From NCBI RefSeq assembly GCF_013386165.1, contig NZ_JACAOS010000028.1, forward strand, positions 62,001 through 126,000: a DNA stretch of 64,000 bases, in the 5' to 3' direction. A model generated the notes under the pieces. The model did no database searches. It was not told where the DNA came from and saw only the letters and a program-made list of their open reading frames with translations. The DNA is from Pseudomonas gingeri (GTDB taxonomy: Bacteria; Pseudomonadota; Gammaproteobacteria; Pseudomonadales; Pseudomonadaceae). A program made the position numbers and the translations under genes. Positions 45,975-54,044 of this stretch are shown here, piece after piece (position 1 is the first letter of the stretch; each line of letters starts with the position of its first letter).

Positions 45975-46095
45975 ATTCGAAAGCCGTCTATAAACCTGTC
46001 ATTTCTGACAGTAGACAGGCGTGCAAAGTCTGGTCAACGATTCAATGGCGTCGAACGACAGGCAGAGGTGAATATGAAATGGGCCTTGGTCATGG
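45975..46095 (+). repeat. Duplicated promoter module, copy 2
   Basis: Counterpart of 45108-45235, containing the shared GTCTATAAACCTGTCA segment, the palindrome at 45996-46011, TGCAAAG, the GCAGAGGTG Shine-Dalgarno and the start of the 46074 gene. Confidence 0.8.
45996..46011. promoter_or_regulatory. LexA-box-like palindrome, copy 2
   Basis: CTGTCATTTCTGACAG, again CTGT-N8-ACAG. It differs from copy 1 at one base in the centre, which leaves the outer symmetry intact. This conservation against a diverged background supports function. Confidence 0.5.
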
Positions 46096-46274
46096 AATCC
46101 ACTGTTCATGGTTTTTACGTGAGTGAAATCCGGGAATCGGAAAGCAAACCAGCGTATCACCCGACCCATCTTCGATCCTGGCGCTGGATCGCCGTCAATC
46201 CGGGTGAAGAGGTGCGCGTGGGCGATATCTGGGAGGGCCAGTCTTTCCACCCCCCGGAGGTGAGTTCGCGCTGA
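46074..46274 (+). CDS. Small protein, phage-tail-accessory-like ending
   Basis: A 66-residue protein (MKWALVMEST start). The ending WIAVNPGEEVRVGDIWEGQSF resembles the short C-terminal segment of phage tail-fibre accessory proteins (a 'VxxGDxWxGxxF' pattern). GAGGTG is placed 5 bases before the ATG. It follows the second promoter copy directly. A truncated relative is at 45213. Identity is tentative. Confidence 0.55.
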   Translation: MKWALVMESTVHGFYVSEIRESESKPAYHPTHLRSWRWIAVNPGEEVRVGDIWEGQSFHPPEVSSR

Positions 46275-46332
46275 GCCTATTCAGTGGGAATGGTCTGGGT
46301 GGTGATGAGTGTGCTGCTTGAAAGCGCACTCT

Positions 46333-46465
46333 TGTGGCGAGCGGGCTTGCCCGCGCTGGGGTGCGAAGCGCCCCCAAAACCGGCCGACGTGCTGTATCAG
46401 GCATAACCGGGGCTATGGTTTTACGGCTGCTGCGCAGCCGAGCGCGGGCAAGCCCGCTCGCCACA
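46333..46465. repeat. REPIN, TGTGGCGAGCGGGCTTGCCC class, left of the RAYT gene
   Basis: Complete unit with both arms. It ends directly in the hexanucleotide array. It belongs to the same class as the REPIN on the other side of the RAYT gene. Confidence 0.92.
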
Positions 46466-46566
46466 TCCACATCCACATCCAGATCCAGATCCACATCCAC
46501 ATCCACATCCAGATCCAGATCCAGATTCAGACCAACATTCAGATCCACATCCACATCCAGAGCCAC
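46465..46566. repeat. Hexanucleotide array, 17 units of ATCCAC/ATCCAG
   Basis: Exactly 102 bases reading as 17 hexamers, alternating in blocks of ATCCAC and ATCCAG with three variants (ATTCAG, ACCAAC, ATTCAG) near the middle and AGCCAC at the end. It begins at the last base of the REPIN right arm. Such arrays expand and contract by slippage. It lies 105 bases upstream of the RAYT start. Confidence 0.95.
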
Positions 46567-46670
46567 ATAGACAATCAGCTCTGTAATACGCGGTAAACCC
46601 TCCGTTCCATACGTCGTTGCCTGCGCTGCTAGCGTTAGTAGCATCCTCTCCAGCCAAAGAGTGCAACGGA

Positions 46671-47129
46671 TTGCCTCAACGCCCCGACTCACATCGCCTT
46701 CGTATCGGTCGATACTCCGAACCAGGCCGCGCCTACCTGGTCACAGCAGTAGTGCATAACCGATTACCGCTATTTGCCGATTGGCAGTTGGCGCGTTTGC
46801 TCGTCGCTGAAATGAAGCGAGCCCATGAACAAGGCCGCGTGGACTCCATGGCCTGGGTGATCATGCCGGATCACTTCCACTGGCTGTTCCAACTGCACCA
46901 TAGCCATCTCTCACAGGTCATTGGCAGCCTCAAATCTCGCAGTACGTTGACCATCAATCGGGCAACTCATGATTGCGGTCGTTTCTGGCAAAGTGGTTAT
47001 CACGACAGAGCCATTCGCGATGGTGAAGATTTGCGCAACACGGCGCGATACATCGTCGCCAATCCTCTTCGCGCGGGCTTGGTCGAACAGATTGGTGACT
47101 ACCCGTTGTGGGATGCCATTTGGCTTTGA
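46671..47129 (+). CDS. REP-associated tyrosine transposase (RAYT)
   Basis: A 152-residue Y1 HUH transposase-like protein. The HUH motif is MPDHFHW (H68, H70) and the catalytic Tyr is Y110 in SGYHDRAIR, followed by the conserved RNTARYIVANPLRAGL. It starts with TTG, matched to the family N-terminus (PQRPDSHRLRIGRYSEPG). RAYTs cut and copy their cognate REP palindromes. The flanking REPINs (46333 and 47205) are of one class, which marks that class as its likely substrate. The gene is intact. Confidence 0.9.
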   Translation: MPQRPDSHRLRIGRYSEPGRAYLVTAVVHNRLPLFADWQLARLLVAEMKRAHEQGRVDSMAWVIMPDHFHWLFQLHHSHLSQVIGSLKSRSTLTINRATHDCGRFWQSGYHDRAIRDGEDLRNTARYIVANPLRAGLVEQIGDYPLWDAIWL

Positions 47130-47204
47130 AACAACCAGGATATGTGGTGAGCAGGCAAGCCCCAATGCCCGTCAGTCAAGGAAATTTGAAGCCGAACGCA
47201 GTCT

Positions 47205-47458
47205 TGTGGCGAGCGGGCTTGCCCGCGCTGGGCTGCGAAGCGGCCCTGAAACCGCTGATTGCGGTGCATCAGGTAGACCGCGACCACAGGGTTTACGGCT
47301 GCTGCGCGGCCGAGCGCGGGCAAGCCCGCTCGCCACAAATTTCCGCCAGGCTTGAGATTGTCCTCAACTGACTGGCATCGGGGCTTGCCCGCTCGCCACA
47401 AGACCGTGCCAGACCGCAAACTGCCTTGACTGACATTAGGGCAAGCCCGCTCACCACA
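47205..47458. repeat. REPIN plus two partial REPs, right of the RAYT gene
   Basis: A complete REPIN at 47205-47336 of the TGTGGCGAGCGGGCTTGCCC class, then half units at 47381-47401 and 47440-47458 (the last with CTCACCACA). They fill the gap up to the fba terminator. Confidence 0.88.
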
Positions 47459-47475
47459 GTCACTTCGCTCGGACA

Positions 47476-47505
47476 TAAAAAAACCCGCATCGCTGCGGGT
47501 TTTTC
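47476..47505 (-). terminator. Terminator of fba
   Basis: AAAACCCGCA and TGCGGGTTTT pair around a 4-base loop, flanked by A7 and T5. On the minus strand it lies about 20 bases after the fba stop. Confidence 0.9.
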
Positions 47506-47520
47506 ATGACGCTGCCAGTC

Positions 47521-48585
47521 TTAGTTGACCTTGGCGTTCAACTCACCTTTCAGGTAACGCTGGAACATCGCTTCCAGGGAGATCGGCTTGATCTTCGAGG
47601 CCTGGCCGGCGGTACCGAAGGCTTCGTAACGAGCGATACACACGTCACGCATGGCGGTCACGGTGGCGCCGAAGAACTTGCGTGGGTCGAACTCGCTCGG
47701 GTTGGTGGCCATCAGGCGACGCATGGCACCGGTGGACGCCAGGCGCAGGTCGGTGTCGATGTTGACCTTGCGCACGCCGTGCTTGATGCCTTCGACGATT
47801 TCTTCAACCGGTACGCCGTAGGTTTCCTTGATGTCGCCACCGTACTGGTTGATGATCGCCAGCCACTCTTGCGGCACCGACGACGAACCATGCATCACCA
47901 GGTGAGTGTTCGGAATGCGCTTGTGGATTTCCTTGATACGGTCGATCGCCAGCACGTCGCCGGTAGGCGGCTTGGTGAACTTGTAGGCGCCGTGGCTGGT
48001 GCCGATGGCGATGGCCAGGGCGTCGACCTGGGTCTTCTTGACGAAGTCTGCCGCTTCTTCCGGGTCGGTCAGCATCTGGCTGTGATCGAGCACGCCTTCA
48101 GCGCCGATGCCGTCTTCTTCACCGGCCATGCCGGTTTCCAGCGAACCCAGGCAACCCAGCTCGCCTTCAACCGAAACGCCGCAGGCGTGAGCCATGGCCA
48201 CGGTCTGTTGGGTCACACGGACGTTGTATTCGTAGTCGGTCGGAGTCTTGCCGTCTTCGCCGAGGGAACCGTCCATCATCACCGAGCTGAAGCCTAGTTG
48301 GATGGAACGCTGGCAGACGTCCGGGCTGGTGCCGTGGTCCTGGTGCATGCACACCGGGATATGCGGGAATTCTTCGATAGCGGCCAGGATCAGGTGGCGC
48401 AGGAACGGCGCGCCGGCGTATTTGCGGGCACCGGCCGAAGCCTGGACGATCACCGGGGAGTCAGTCTTGTCAGCGGCTTCCATGATGGCGCGCATCTGCT
48501 CAAGGTTGTTGACGTTGAAGGCTGGAACGCCGTAGCCGTATTCGGCTGCGTGGTCCAACATCTGGCGCATGCTGATAAGTGCCAT
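47521..48585 (-). CDS. fba: Fructose-1,6-bisphosphate aldolase, class II
   Basis: A 354-residue zinc aldolase that cleaves or forms fructose 1,6-bisphosphate. Zinc-binding and catalytic segments are visible: VCMHQDHGTS near residue 80, HGAYKF near 180 and HGSSSVP near 210. GGGAGAG precedes the ATG. It is the distal gene of the tkt-epd-pgk-fba series, which in pseudomonads mainly runs in the gluconeogenic direction. Confidence 0.96.
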   Translation of the reverse strand: MALISMRQMLDHAAEYGYGVPAFNVNNLEQMRAIMEAADKTDSPVIVQASAGARKYAGAPFLRHLILAAIEEFPHIPVCMHQDHGTSPDVCQRSIQLGFSSVMMDGSLGEDGKTPTDYEYNVRVTQQTVAMAHACGVSVEGELGCLGSLETGMAGEEDGIGAEGVLDHSQMLTDPEEAADFVKKTQVDALAIAIGTSHGAYKFTKPPTGDVLAIDRIKEIHKRIPNTHLVMHGSSSVPQEWLAIINQYGGDIKETYGVPVEEIVEGIKHGVRKVNIDTDLRLASTGAMRRLMATNPSEFDPRKFFGATVTAMRDVCIARYEAFGTAGQASKIKPISLEAMFQRYLKGELNAKVN

Positions 48586-48709
48586 TGTGTGTGTCTCTCC
48601 CGGACGAGGGTCGTTAATCGTGCAAGCCTGCCGGAGCGGCGGCTGCTATTCAAGTCATTGCAGATCGGGGGTCAGCCCCGCCTGCGGATTCTTCATTAAA
48701 TGCCGGCCC

Positions 48710-48799
48710 CTGTAGGAGCGAGCTTGCTCGCGAAAAATGGCCCAGCCGACAGATCTTCTGCGCCTGGCTCATCTCATCGCGAGCAAGCTCGCTCCTACA
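48710..48799. repeat. REPIN, GAGCGAGCTTGCTCGC class
   Basis: Arms CTGTAGGAGCGAGCTTGCTC and the complement ending CTCCTACAA, between fba and the lipoprotein gene. Confidence 0.9.
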
Positions 48800-48817
48800 A
48801 GGGGCCGTGCTCAGCCG

Positions 48818-49162
48818 TTACTGCGCCTTGCAGGCCCGGCCGATCAAATCGTTGGTGGCAACCCAGTAAACCAGGCCTTCCTCACCATTTTTGTGAAACG
48901 CCAGGACGTTGTCGCTGTACAGCACACCGCTCTCGGCAGCACCGACCTCGGGTTTGAGGCGGTACACCTGGTCACCGCTGGCCAGGCGCACATCCACCGC
49001 CTGCTGCGTCGTGTCGACATAACGCCAGAGCACTTCGGCGTGGCTGTCACAGGTCCAGTGCGTCCAGTTGTCCGCCGGCTTCGATGACGAAAACGAGGGC
49101 AGATTGAAGCTGGAGCAACCGCCCAGAAGAGCGAGTGAAACAAGGGCGATAAAGCCTTTCAT
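48818..49162 (-). CDS. MliC-like lipoprotein
   Basis: A 114-residue lipoprotein: signal peptide with lipobox LLGGC (Cys16), then a Ser-rich linker and a small beta domain (HWTCDSHAEVLWRYVD...DQVYRLKPE...GVLYSDNVLAFH...GLVYWVATN). This is the membrane-bound lysozyme inhibitor of c-type (MliC) layout, with the usual Cys pair. GAGGA precedes the ATG. It sits between pgk and fba, but no metabolic link is implied. Confidence 0.78.
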   Translation of the reverse strand: MKGFIALVSLALLGGCSSFNLPSFSSSKPADNWTHWTCDSHAEVLWRYVDTTQQAVDVRLASGDQVYRLKPEVGAAESGVLYSDNVLAFHKNGEEGLVYWVATNDLIGRACKAQ

Positions 49163-49313
49163 GCCGGTTCCTCGACTGGCGACCCCGGGCCGCCAGCACT
49201 GCCTGTAGTGAATCTGACCCGCCAAGGACAACCCTGTTCCCGGGTGCCGGACGATGTGCCGTACTTTGACGGCCTGACCCGATGAAGACGCCCTGTCAAA
49301 GGCCAACACCGGC

Positions 49314-50477
49314 TCAGGCCTTGGCGCGGGCTTCCAGCACTTCCACGGCTGGCAGCACCTTGCCTTCGACGAACTCGAGGAACGCACCACCGCCGGTGGA
49401 AATATAGGAGATGTCCTTGGCCACGCCGTACTTGTCGATGGCCGCCAGGGTGTCGCCACCACCGGCAATGGAAAAGGCCGAACTGTCGGCGATGGCCTGG
49501 GCCAGAACTTTGGTGCCATTGCCGAACTGGTCGAATTCGAACACACCGACCGGGCCGTTCCAGAGGATGGTCTGCGACGACTTCAGCAGTTCAGCGAAGT
49601 GCGCGGCGGTTTGCGGGCCGATATCCAGGATCATGTCGTCAGCGGCAACGTCGGCGATCAGTTTCACGGTCGCCACGGCGCTCTCGGCGAACTCCTTGGC
49701 CACCACTACGTCCACGGGCAGCGGCACGCTGACCTTGGCGGCGATGGCGCGGGCGGTGTCCAGCAGGTCCGGCTCGTAGAGGGACTTGCCCACTGGATGA
49801 CCGGCAGCCGCCAGGAAGGTGTTGGCAATACCGCCGCCAACGATCAACTGGTTGCAGATCTGGCTCAGGCTGTTGAGTACGTCGAGCTTGGTCGACACCT
49901 TGGAACCGGCGACGATGGCGGCCATCGGCTGGGCCGGTGCGCCCAGAGCCTTGCCCAGGGCATCCAGTTCAGCCGCCAGCAGGGGACCGGCCGCGGCGAC
50001 CTTGGCGAACTTGGCCACGCCGTGGGTCGAACCCTCGGCGCGGTGGGCGGTGCCGAAAGCGTCCATCACGAACACGTCGCACAGGGCGGCGTATTGCTGG
50101 GCCAATTCGTCGGCGTTCTTTTTCTCGCCCTTGTTGAAGCGCACGTTTTCGAACAGCACGATGTCGCCGGCCTTGATCTCGACACCGTTCAGGTAATCGG
50201 CCACCAGCGGCACGTCACGGCCCAGGGCCTTGCTCAGGTAGTCGGCGACAGGCGCAAGGCTGTTCTCGGCCGAGAACTCGCCTTCGGTCGGACGGCCCAG
50301 GTGCGAGCAGACCATGACGGCCGCGCCTTTTTCCAGGGCCAGCTTGATGGTCGGCAGCGAAGCCAGGATACGCGCATCGCTGGTGACAACACCGTCCTTG
50401 ACGGGGACGTTGAGGTCTTCGCGAATCAGTACGCGCTTACCTTGCAGATCGAGGTCGGTCATCTTCAACACGGTCAT
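49314..50477 (-). CDS. pgk: Phosphoglycerate kinase
   Basis: A 387-residue enzyme transferring phosphate between 1,3-bisphosphoglycerate and ADP. Signatures are RVLIREDLNVP near residue 14, VCSHLGRPTEG near 58 and the nucleotide loop with IAGGGDTLAAIDKYG near 345. The start at 50477 (MTVLKMTDLDLQ) matches the usual length; an ATG five codons later is also possible. It follows epd by only 17 bases. Confidence 0.96.
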   Translation of the reverse strand: MTVLKMTDLDLQGKRVLIREDLNVPVKDGVVTSDARILASLPTIKLALEKGAAVMVCSHLGRPTEGEFSAENSLAPVADYLSKALGRDVPLVADYLNGVEIKAGDIVLFENVRFNKGEKKNADELAQQYAALCDVFVMDAFGTAHRAEGSTHGVAKFAKVAAAGPLLAAELDALGKALGAPAQPMAAIVAGSKVSTKLDVLNSLSQICNQLIVGGGIANTFLAAAGHPVGKSLYEPDLLDTARAIAAKVSVPLPVDVVVAKEFAESAVATVKLIADVAADDMILDIGPQTAAHFAELLKSSQTILWNGPVGVFEFDQFGNGTKVLAQAIADSSAFSIAGGGDTLAAIDKYGVAKDISYISTGGGAFLEFVEGKVLPAVEVLEARAKA

Positions 50478-50494
50478 GGGTCGCAATCTCTGGT

Positions 50495-51544
50495 TTACGG
50501 TTTTTGGTGGACAACGTGCAGGTAATGCTCTGCAACGTCGATCATTCGGTTGGCAAAACCCCATTCGTTGTCGAACCAGGCCAACACGTTCACCAGCCTT
50601 GGGCCGGAAACGCGGGTCTGACTCGCATCGACAATCGCCGAATGAGGGTCATGGTTGAAATCGCAGCTGGCGTGGGGCAGTTCGGTATAGGCCAGCAGGC
50701 CTTTGAGCGGGCCGCTGGTGGCGGCCTCGCGCAGGATCCGGTTGACCTCCACGGCATCGGTGTCGCTGACGGTCTGCATCGTGATGTCGAGGCAGGACAC
50801 GTTCACCGTCGGCACCCGTACGGCTTTGGCCTGGATTCGCCCGGCAAGTTCCGGCAGCAGCCGTTCGATGCCCCGCGCCAGGCCCGTGGACACCGGGATC
50901 ACCGACTGGAACGCCGAGCGCGTACGGCGCAGGTCTTCGGCGTGGTAGGCGTCGATCACCGGCTGGTCGTTCATCGCCGAGTGGATGGTGGTGATGGACA
51001 CGTATTCCAGGCCGATGGCCTGGTCCAGCAGGCGCAACAGCGGCACGCCACAGTTGGTGGTGCAGGAGGCGTTGGAGACCAGGCGTTCGTCGCCGCTCAG
51101 GCAGTCCTGGTTGACACCGTAGACGATGGTCGCGTCGACGTCGGTCTCGCTGGCCATTGGCTGGGAGAACAGCACCCGGGGGACGCCGGCGGCGAGGAAG
51201 CGTTCGCCGTCTTCGCGGGTGTGGTAGGCGCCAGAGCACTCCAGCACCAGGTCCACGTCCAGCGCGGCCCAGTCGATTTCTTCGGGGGTGGCGTTGCGCA
51301 AGACTTTCACGCAGCGGCCATTGATATTCAGACAATCGTCCTCGACCCGCACTTCGCCAGGAAAGCGGCCGTGGGTGGAGTCGAAACGTGTCAGGTATTC
51401 GAGGCTGGCCATATCGGCCAGATCGTTGAGGGCAACGATTTCAAAACCGGCCCGATCCCCTCGCTCGAACAGCGCACGCAGGACACAACGACCGATACGG
51501 CCATAGCCGTTGAGTGCAACTCTGTAGGGACGCGGTTGGGGCAT
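50495..51544 (-). CDS. epd: Erythrose-4-phosphate dehydrogenase
   Basis: A 349-residue GAPDH-like enzyme of the Epd type, the first step from erythrose 4-phosphate to pyridoxal phosphate. The NAD fold starts VALNGYGRIGRCVLRAL, and the catalytic Cys is in SNASCTTNC (about residue 156). The Epd/GapB distinction rests on its position between tkt and pgk and on the insert LLRLLDQAIGLEY. Start at 51544 after GAGAA. Confidence 0.9.
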   Translation of the reverse strand: MPQPRPYRVALNGYGRIGRCVLRALFERGDRAGFEIVALNDLADMASLEYLTRFDSTHGRFPGEVRVEDDCLNINGRCVKVLRNATPEEIDWAALDVDLVLECSGAYHTREDGERFLAAGVPRVLFSQPMASETDVDATIVYGVNQDCLSGDERLVSNASCTTNCGVPLLRLLDQAIGLEYVSITTIHSAMNDQPVIDAYHAEDLRRTRSAFQSVIPVSTGLARGIERLLPELAGRIQAKAVRVPTVNVSCLDITMQTVSDTDAVEVNRILREAATSGPLKGLLAYTELPHASCDFNHDPHSAIVDASQTRVSGPRLVNVLAWFDNEWGFANRMIDVAEHYLHVVHQKP

Positions 51545-51583
51545 GGGGTTCTCGTTTGGGTTCTTGTGTCGTCTGGGAGACCT

Positions 51584-51752
51584 ATCGCGAGCAAGCTCGC
51601 TCCTACAGGGGGCCGGGTTGTCCGCAAGATTTGCGAACGACCCGAACACCGTTCCGGGCCGTGCGCAAAATCTACGCACGACCCGAATCGTCCGGGTCAT
51701 ACATAAAATCTGCGAACGACCTAGACACTGTAGGAGCGAGCTTGCTCGCGAT
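51584..51752. repeat. Outward-facing REP pair around a 3-unit minisatellite
   Basis: REPs of the GAGCGAGCTTGCTCGC class at 51584-51608 and 51728-51752, in the reverse order to a normal REPIN (tails face each other). Between them, 51621-51727 holds about three imperfect tandem units of 38-40 bases (GCGAACGACCCGAACAC, CGCACGACCCGAATC, GCGAACGACCTAGACAC). Confidence 0.8.
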
Positions 51753-51774
51753 CCGAACGCAGGGCGTTCGGCGC

Positions 51775-53772
51775 TTAGTCTTCCAGCAGCTCTTCAGCCT
51801 GACCCAGGATGTTCTCCAGGGTGAAGCCGAACTCTTCGAACAAGGCTGGCGCCGGCGCCGACTCACCGTAGGTGGTCATGCCGATCACGCGGCCTTCCAG
51901 GCCCACGTACTTGTACCAGTAGTCCGCGTGAGCGGCTTCGATGGCGATACGCGCGCCGACCTGCAGGGGCAATACCGCCTGGCGGTAGCTCGCGTCCTGA
52001 GCATCGAAAATGCTGGTGCACGGCATCGACACCACGCGAACCTTGCGGCCCTGCTCGGTCAACTTGTCGAACGCCTGCACCGCCAGGCCCACTTCCGAAC
52101 CGGTCGCGATCAGGATCAGCTCAGGCTCGCCGGCGCAATCCTTCAGCACATAACCACCACGGCTGATGTTGTCGATCTGCTCGGCATCACGGCTCTGGTG
52201 CTGCAGGTTCTGCCGGGAGAAGATCAGCGCCGAAGGGCCGTCCTTGCGCTCGATGGCGTTTTTCCAGGCCACGGCGGATTCCACCGCGTCGGATGGGCGC
52301 CAGGTATTGAGGTTCGGCGTGCAACGCAGGCTCGCCAGTTGCTCGATCGGCTGGTGAGTCGGGCCGTCTTCGCCCAGACCGATGGAGTCGTGGGTGTAGA
52401 CATGGATCACGCGGGTCTTCATCAGCGCCGACATGCGCACCGCGTTGCGGGCGTATTCCATGAACATCAGGAAGGTCGCGCCGTAAGGCACCAGGCCGCC
52501 GTGCAGGGACACGCCGTTCATGATCGCGGTCATGCCGAATTCGCGCACGCCGTAGTACATGTAGTTGCCGCTGGCATCTTCAGCGCTGACACCTTTGCAA
52601 CCTTTCCACAGGGTCAGGTTGGAACCGGCCAGGTCAGCCGAACCACCGAGGAACTCAGGCAGCAATGGGCCGAAGGCGTTCAGGGCATTCTGGCTGGCTT
52701 TACGGCTGGCGATGGTTTCGCCCTTGGCCGCGACTTCAGCGATGTAGGCCGAGGCCTTTTCGGAGAAGTCAGCCGGCAGCTCGCCGCTCAGGCGACGGAC
52801 CAGTTCATTGGCTTCGGTCGGGAAGGCCGCAGAGTACGCAGCGAAACGCTGATCCCACTCGGCTTCGGCAGCGCGACCGGCTTCCTTGGCATCCCACTCG
52901 GCATAGATGTCGGCCGGGATTTCGAACGGGCCGTGGTTCCACTTCAGCGCCGCACGGGTCAGGGCGATTTCCGCGTCACCCAGGGGGGCGCCGTGGCAGT
53001 CTTCCTTGCCTTGCTTGTTCGGCGAACCGAAGCCGATGGTGGTCTTGCAGCAGATCAGGGTCGGACGCTCGCTTTTGCGCGCGGTCTCGATCGCGGTCTT
53101 GATCTCTTCCGGATCGTGACCGTCGACGTTGCGGATCACTTGCCAGTTGTAGGCTTCGAAACGCTTCGGCGTGTCGTCGGTGAACCAGCCTTCGACTTCG
53201 CCGTCGATGGAGATGCCGTTGTCGTCGTAGAAGGCGATCAGCTTGCCCAGGTCCAGGGTACCGGCCAGGGAAGCGACTTCGTGGGAAATGCCTTCCATCA
53301 TGCAGCCATCACCGAGGAACACATAGGTGTGGTGGTCGACGATGTTGTGGCCAGGACGGTTGAACTGCGCGCCCAGGACTTTTTCCGCCAGGGCGAAACC
53401 CACGGCATTGGCCAAGCCTTGGCCGAGCGGGCCGGTGGTGGTTTCCACGCCCGGGGTGTAGCCGTATTCCGGGTGACCCGGGGTGCGGCTGTGCAGTTGA
53501 CGGAAGTTTTTCAGGTCGTCGATCGACAGGTCGTAGCCGGTCAGGTGCAACAACGAGTAGATCAGCATCGAGCCGTGGCCGTTGGACAGCACGAAGCGGT
53601 CACGGTCGGCGAACGACGGATTGCTCGGGTTGTGCTTCAGGTAGTCACGCCACAGTACTTCGGCAATATCCGCCATACCCATGGGGGCACCGGGATGGCC
53701 GCTGTTGGCTTTTTGCACGGCATCCATGCTGAGGGCACGAATGGCGTTGGCACGCTCACGACGGCTGGGCAT
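51775..53772 (-). CDS. tkt: Transketolase
   Basis: A 665-residue thiamine-diphosphate enzyme of the pentose phosphate pathway. Signatures: ANSGHPGAPMGMADI near residue 23, the ThDP/Mg motif LGDGCMMEGI near 155, and the transketolase segment TRVIHVYTHDSIGLGEDGPT near 460 (shortened here). GGAG lies before the ATG at 53772. It is the first gene of tkt-epd-pgk-fba and supplies erythrose 4-phosphate to Epd. Confidence 0.97.
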   Translation of the reverse strand: MPSRRERANAIRALSMDAVQKANSGHPGAPMGMADIAEVLWRDYLKHNPSNPSFADRDRFVLSNGHGSMLIYSLLHLTGYDLSIDDLKNFRQLHSRTPGHPEYGYTPGVETTTGPLGQGLANAVGFALAEKVLGAQFNRPGHNIVDHHTYVFLGDGCMMEGISHEVASLAGTLDLGKLIAFYDDNGISIDGEVEGWFTDDTPKRFEAYNWQVIRNVDGHDPEEIKTAIETARKSERPTLICCKTTIGFGSPNKQGKEDCHGAPLGDAEIALTRAALKWNHGPFEIPADIYAEWDAKEAGRAAEAEWDQRFAAYSAAFPTEANELVRRLSGELPADFSEKASAYIAEVAAKGETIASRKASQNALNAFGPLLPEFLGGSADLAGSNLTLWKGCKGVSAEDASGNYMYYGVREFGMTAIMNGVSLHGGLVPYGATFLMFMEYARNAVRMSALMKTRVIHVYTHDSIGLGEDGPTHQPIEQLASLRCTPNLNTWRPSDAVESAVAWKNAIERKDGPSALIFSRQNLQHQSRDAEQIDNISRGGYVLKDCAGEPELILIATGSEVGLAVQAFDKLTEQGRKVRVVSMPCTSIFDAQDASYRQAVLPLQVGARIAIEAAHADYWYKYVGLEGRVIGMTTYGESAPAPALFEEFGFTLENILGQAEELLED

Positions 53773-53978
53773 CGCTGATCTCCTGAAGATGTTGAATTGA
53801 GAATGAATAAAACGAAACGGAAAAAAGGCGAGCATTTTCCCTCAGGGACCGCCAGGGGGCAATGACAGATAGTCACTGCGGGGCGTTTTTCCTGCGGATA
53901 GTTGCGCATTCCTCGGATGAATCCTTTCCGCTGCCAACTTGTAGGGCACCGCGAAGGCCTGAAAGTGCCACCCATCAT

Positions 53979-54004
53979 CCAATATCAAAACTTTTTGATA
54001 TTGG
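53979..54004. promoter_or_regulatory. 26-bp operator before the SahR-like gene
   Basis: CCAATATCAAAA and its exact complement TTTTGATATTGG are separated by CT. It lies 40 bases before the ATG of the ArsR/methyltransferase gene, in the position of an autoregulatory site. The ATCAA...TTGAT core resembles the dyads reported for SahR regulators of the SAM cycle. Confidence 0.75.
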
Positions 54005-54044
54005 TCTTGCTAGGCGACCGGGGGGTCACTAGACTGCTGGCCTT

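Noticed and set aside
45996..46011. PhoB-box reading of CTGTCATTTCTGACAG
   Set aside because: A Pho box needs two direct CTGTCAT-like repeats 11 bases apart; here the halves are inverted and too close.
46309..46596. ORF encoding an Ile-His/Ile-Gln repeat protein
   Set aside because: It is the translation of a REPIN and the hexanucleotide array; no RBS and no sequence outside repeats.
51514..53778. 754-codon plus-strand frame opposite tkt
   Set aside because: It includes REP DNA at the start and then mirrors transketolase; no domain is evident.
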